NCBI GenBank assembly: GCA_015489055.1
Contig: WFMO01000240.1
Location: forward strand, 1 to 13,039
From: Helicobacteraceae bacterium
Lineage (GTDB): Bacteria; Campylobacterota; Campylobacteria; Campylobacterales; Sulfurimonadaceae
Direction of reading: 5' to 3'
DNA: 13,039 bases
Shown: piece by piece, positions 11,971 through 13,039 of the stretch
How positions within the stretch are numbered: the first letter of the stretch is position 1
Layout of the letters: every line of letters begins with the position of its first letter
Program-made: the position numbers and the translations under genes
The notes under the pieces: generated by a model
Told to the model about the DNA's origin: nothing
The model's database searches: none
The model's input: only the letters and a program-made list of their open reading frames with translations

Positions 11971-13039
11971 ATGAAATTAGTTAAAACAGTTGGCTTTATT
12001 ACCGGTTTTGTAATGCTTGTCGGTTTAACACAAGCAAATGCTACTATGAAGTATGCTAAAGTATATAAGCAGGAATGTCAGGGTTGTCACGGGAGTGCGC
12101 ATCAAGGTGGTGTTGGGGCTACTTTGAAGCCAAAAGTCTTAAAGAAAATAAATAAGCAAATGCTTGTAAATACAATTTTACGCGGAAAAGCTGGTACTGC
12201 TATGCCGGCTTGGGGGCATATGTTCTCAAGAAATGAAGCTTCTGGCATGGTGGAATGGCTGATTGATTGGAAAAGTATCTACACGCCTAAGCTTTCACTT
12301 ACAAAAGTTAAAAAAACCTGGAAGAAGTTAGCAGATGCTAAAAAGTTATATTACAAATATCCAACACCTGCTGATGTCAAAAATGTAAGAGATATACAAA
12401 TTGGGGTTGAAAGAGATGCGTCTTTAGTAGATTTTTATGACGGTACATCAGGTAAAATGTTAAGTAGGCATAAAGCCGGATATGCTATTCATATCTGTCA
12501 AGTCAACAAGCGTATGCCTAGATATGCATATTGCATCAGTCGATCCGGAAGACTTACAATGTTTGATTTAAATGCTCCTGGAGAGCCAGCCCTTGCTAGT
12601 GTTACAGTTGGAACATCAAGCAGAGGTATAGCCGTTAGTCCAAACGGAAAATATGTAATGACTGGTAATTATTCACCGGGTGGTGCAGTTTTGCTTAATG
12701 CTCATACGTTAGAGCCGTTAAAAGTTTATCCGACTCCTAGCGTTATTAACACTACAGGACAGCTTGGTCCAAGTAGAGTTGCCATGGTTATTCAAACGCC
12801 TTATGCCCCGTATTTTATCTTTGCTTTAAAAGATGGCGGACATGTTTATATAGTTGATTATAATAAACCAGGTTTTCCAATCATAGCTGATATTCCAAAC
12901 ATAGGTAAGATATTGCATGATGGTTTTGAAAATATGGGAAAAGATCGTGGTAGATTTGTATATATTGCATCACAGATGAGTAATTTGATGGGCGTTATTG
13001 ATTTAAAAACATTGAAGCTTGCTGCTAAAATATATACAG
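11971..13039 (+). CDS. Cytochrome c-heme d1 propeller protein of the NirS/NirN/NirF superfamily, N-terminal part (cut by right edge)
   Basis: 356 codons are visible and the frame is open at the edge. A signal peptide (about 1-24, ending Q-A-N-A) leads to a cytochrome c domain with C36-Q-G-C-H40 and a likely ligand Met78 (T-A-M-P-A-W-G). From about residue 135 a d1-type eight-bladed propeller begins. G-Y-A-I-H-I (170-175) matches the proximal heme d1 histidine of NirS (His174 here), and L-H-D-G (315-318) matches one of its two distal histidines. At the other distal site, where Pseudomonas NirS has S-H-Y-R-P-E-F, this protein has T-P-Y-A-P-Y-F, so that histidine seems lost. Blade sequences such as G-I-A-V-S-P-N-G-K-Y-V-M-T-G-N-Y and G-G-A-V-L-L-N-A resemble NirN/NirF as much as NirS. 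It may thus be a NirN-like dihydro-heme d1 dehydrogenase or a divergent nitrite reductase. The start has AAGGGAG at 5 nt. Confidence 0.88.
   Translation, partial: MKLVKTVGFITGFVMLVGLTQANATMKYAKVYKQECQGCHGSAHQGGVGATLKPKVLKKINKQMLVNTILRGKAGTAMPAWGHMFSRNEASGMVEWLIDWKSIYTPKLSLTKVKKTWKKLADAKKLYYKYPTPADVKNVRDIQIGVERDASLVDFYDGTSGKMLSRHKAGYAIHICQVNKRMPRYAYCISRSGRLTMFDLNAPGEPALASVTVGTSSRGIAVSPNGKYVMTGNYSPGGAVLLNAHTLEPLKVYPTPSVINTTGQLGPSRVAMVIQTPYAPYFIFALKDGGHVYIVDYNKPGFPIIADIPNIGKILHDGFENMGKDRGRFVYIASQMSNLMGVIDLKTLKLAAKIYT

Noticed and set aside
1..13039. CRISPR array, insertion sequence or prophage genes
   Set aside because: No regularly spaced repeats, transposase, integrase or phage-like genes are visible, and gene order and composition look uniform.

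Overview
The window looks like a chromosomal segment of a low-GC, flagellated, denitrifying Campylobacterota bacterium, most like Sulfurimonas or a relative. The reasons are the AT-rich sequence with K/I/N-rich proteins, a fliP gene of the type found in that phylum, and a norC-norB cluster next to heme d1 genes and an Rrf2 regulator. The genus is an inference from protein style, not a database result.

Left part (1-2764, all minus strand): an envelope-glycan group. A GT39/ArnT-like polytopic glycosyltransferase comes first, then a flippase-like (LPG-synthase transmembrane/UPF0104) protein, then the N-terminal part of a probable family 9 glycosyltransferase that runs off the left edge. The last two overlap by ATGA. 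Together they could move and transfer lipid-linked sugars.

Middle part (2921-4789, plus strand): fliP, a flagellar export-gate subunit, followed closely by a TTG-started TrmA-type tRNA m5U methyltransferase that carries extra N-terminal cysteines typical of Fe-S RlmD/RlmC-like relatives. Its 3' end overlaps the converging leftward operon.

Right part (4766-13039): an anaerobic nitrogen-oxide region arranged around a divergent control region (8943-9134). Leftward lie a possible small membrane protein, an Rrf2/NsrR-like regulator with three cysteines, a membrane-anchored diheme cytochrome c peroxidase, a TrpD2-like protein without the usual PRPP loop, a fused two-domain siroheme decarboxylase (NirDL type, heme d1 synthesis) and a small membrane protein of unknown role. 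The last four are packed with gaps of 1-21 nt. Rightward lie a three-helix membrane protein of unknown role, norC, norB and a 59-residue one-helix protein, in what looks like one operon with overlaps or gaps of 12 nt. After a 191-nt leader with several repeats comes the start of a cytochrome c-heme d1 propeller gene (NirS/NirN/NirF superfamily), cut by the right edge.

The shared theme is reduction of nitrite and NO, assembly of heme d1, and probable NO sensing by the Rrf2 protein. The less understood parts are the three or four small membrane proteins, the TrpD2-like protein in a heme d1 operon, and the d1 propeller gene in which one of the two distal-side histidines of classical NirS appears to be replaced by proline.
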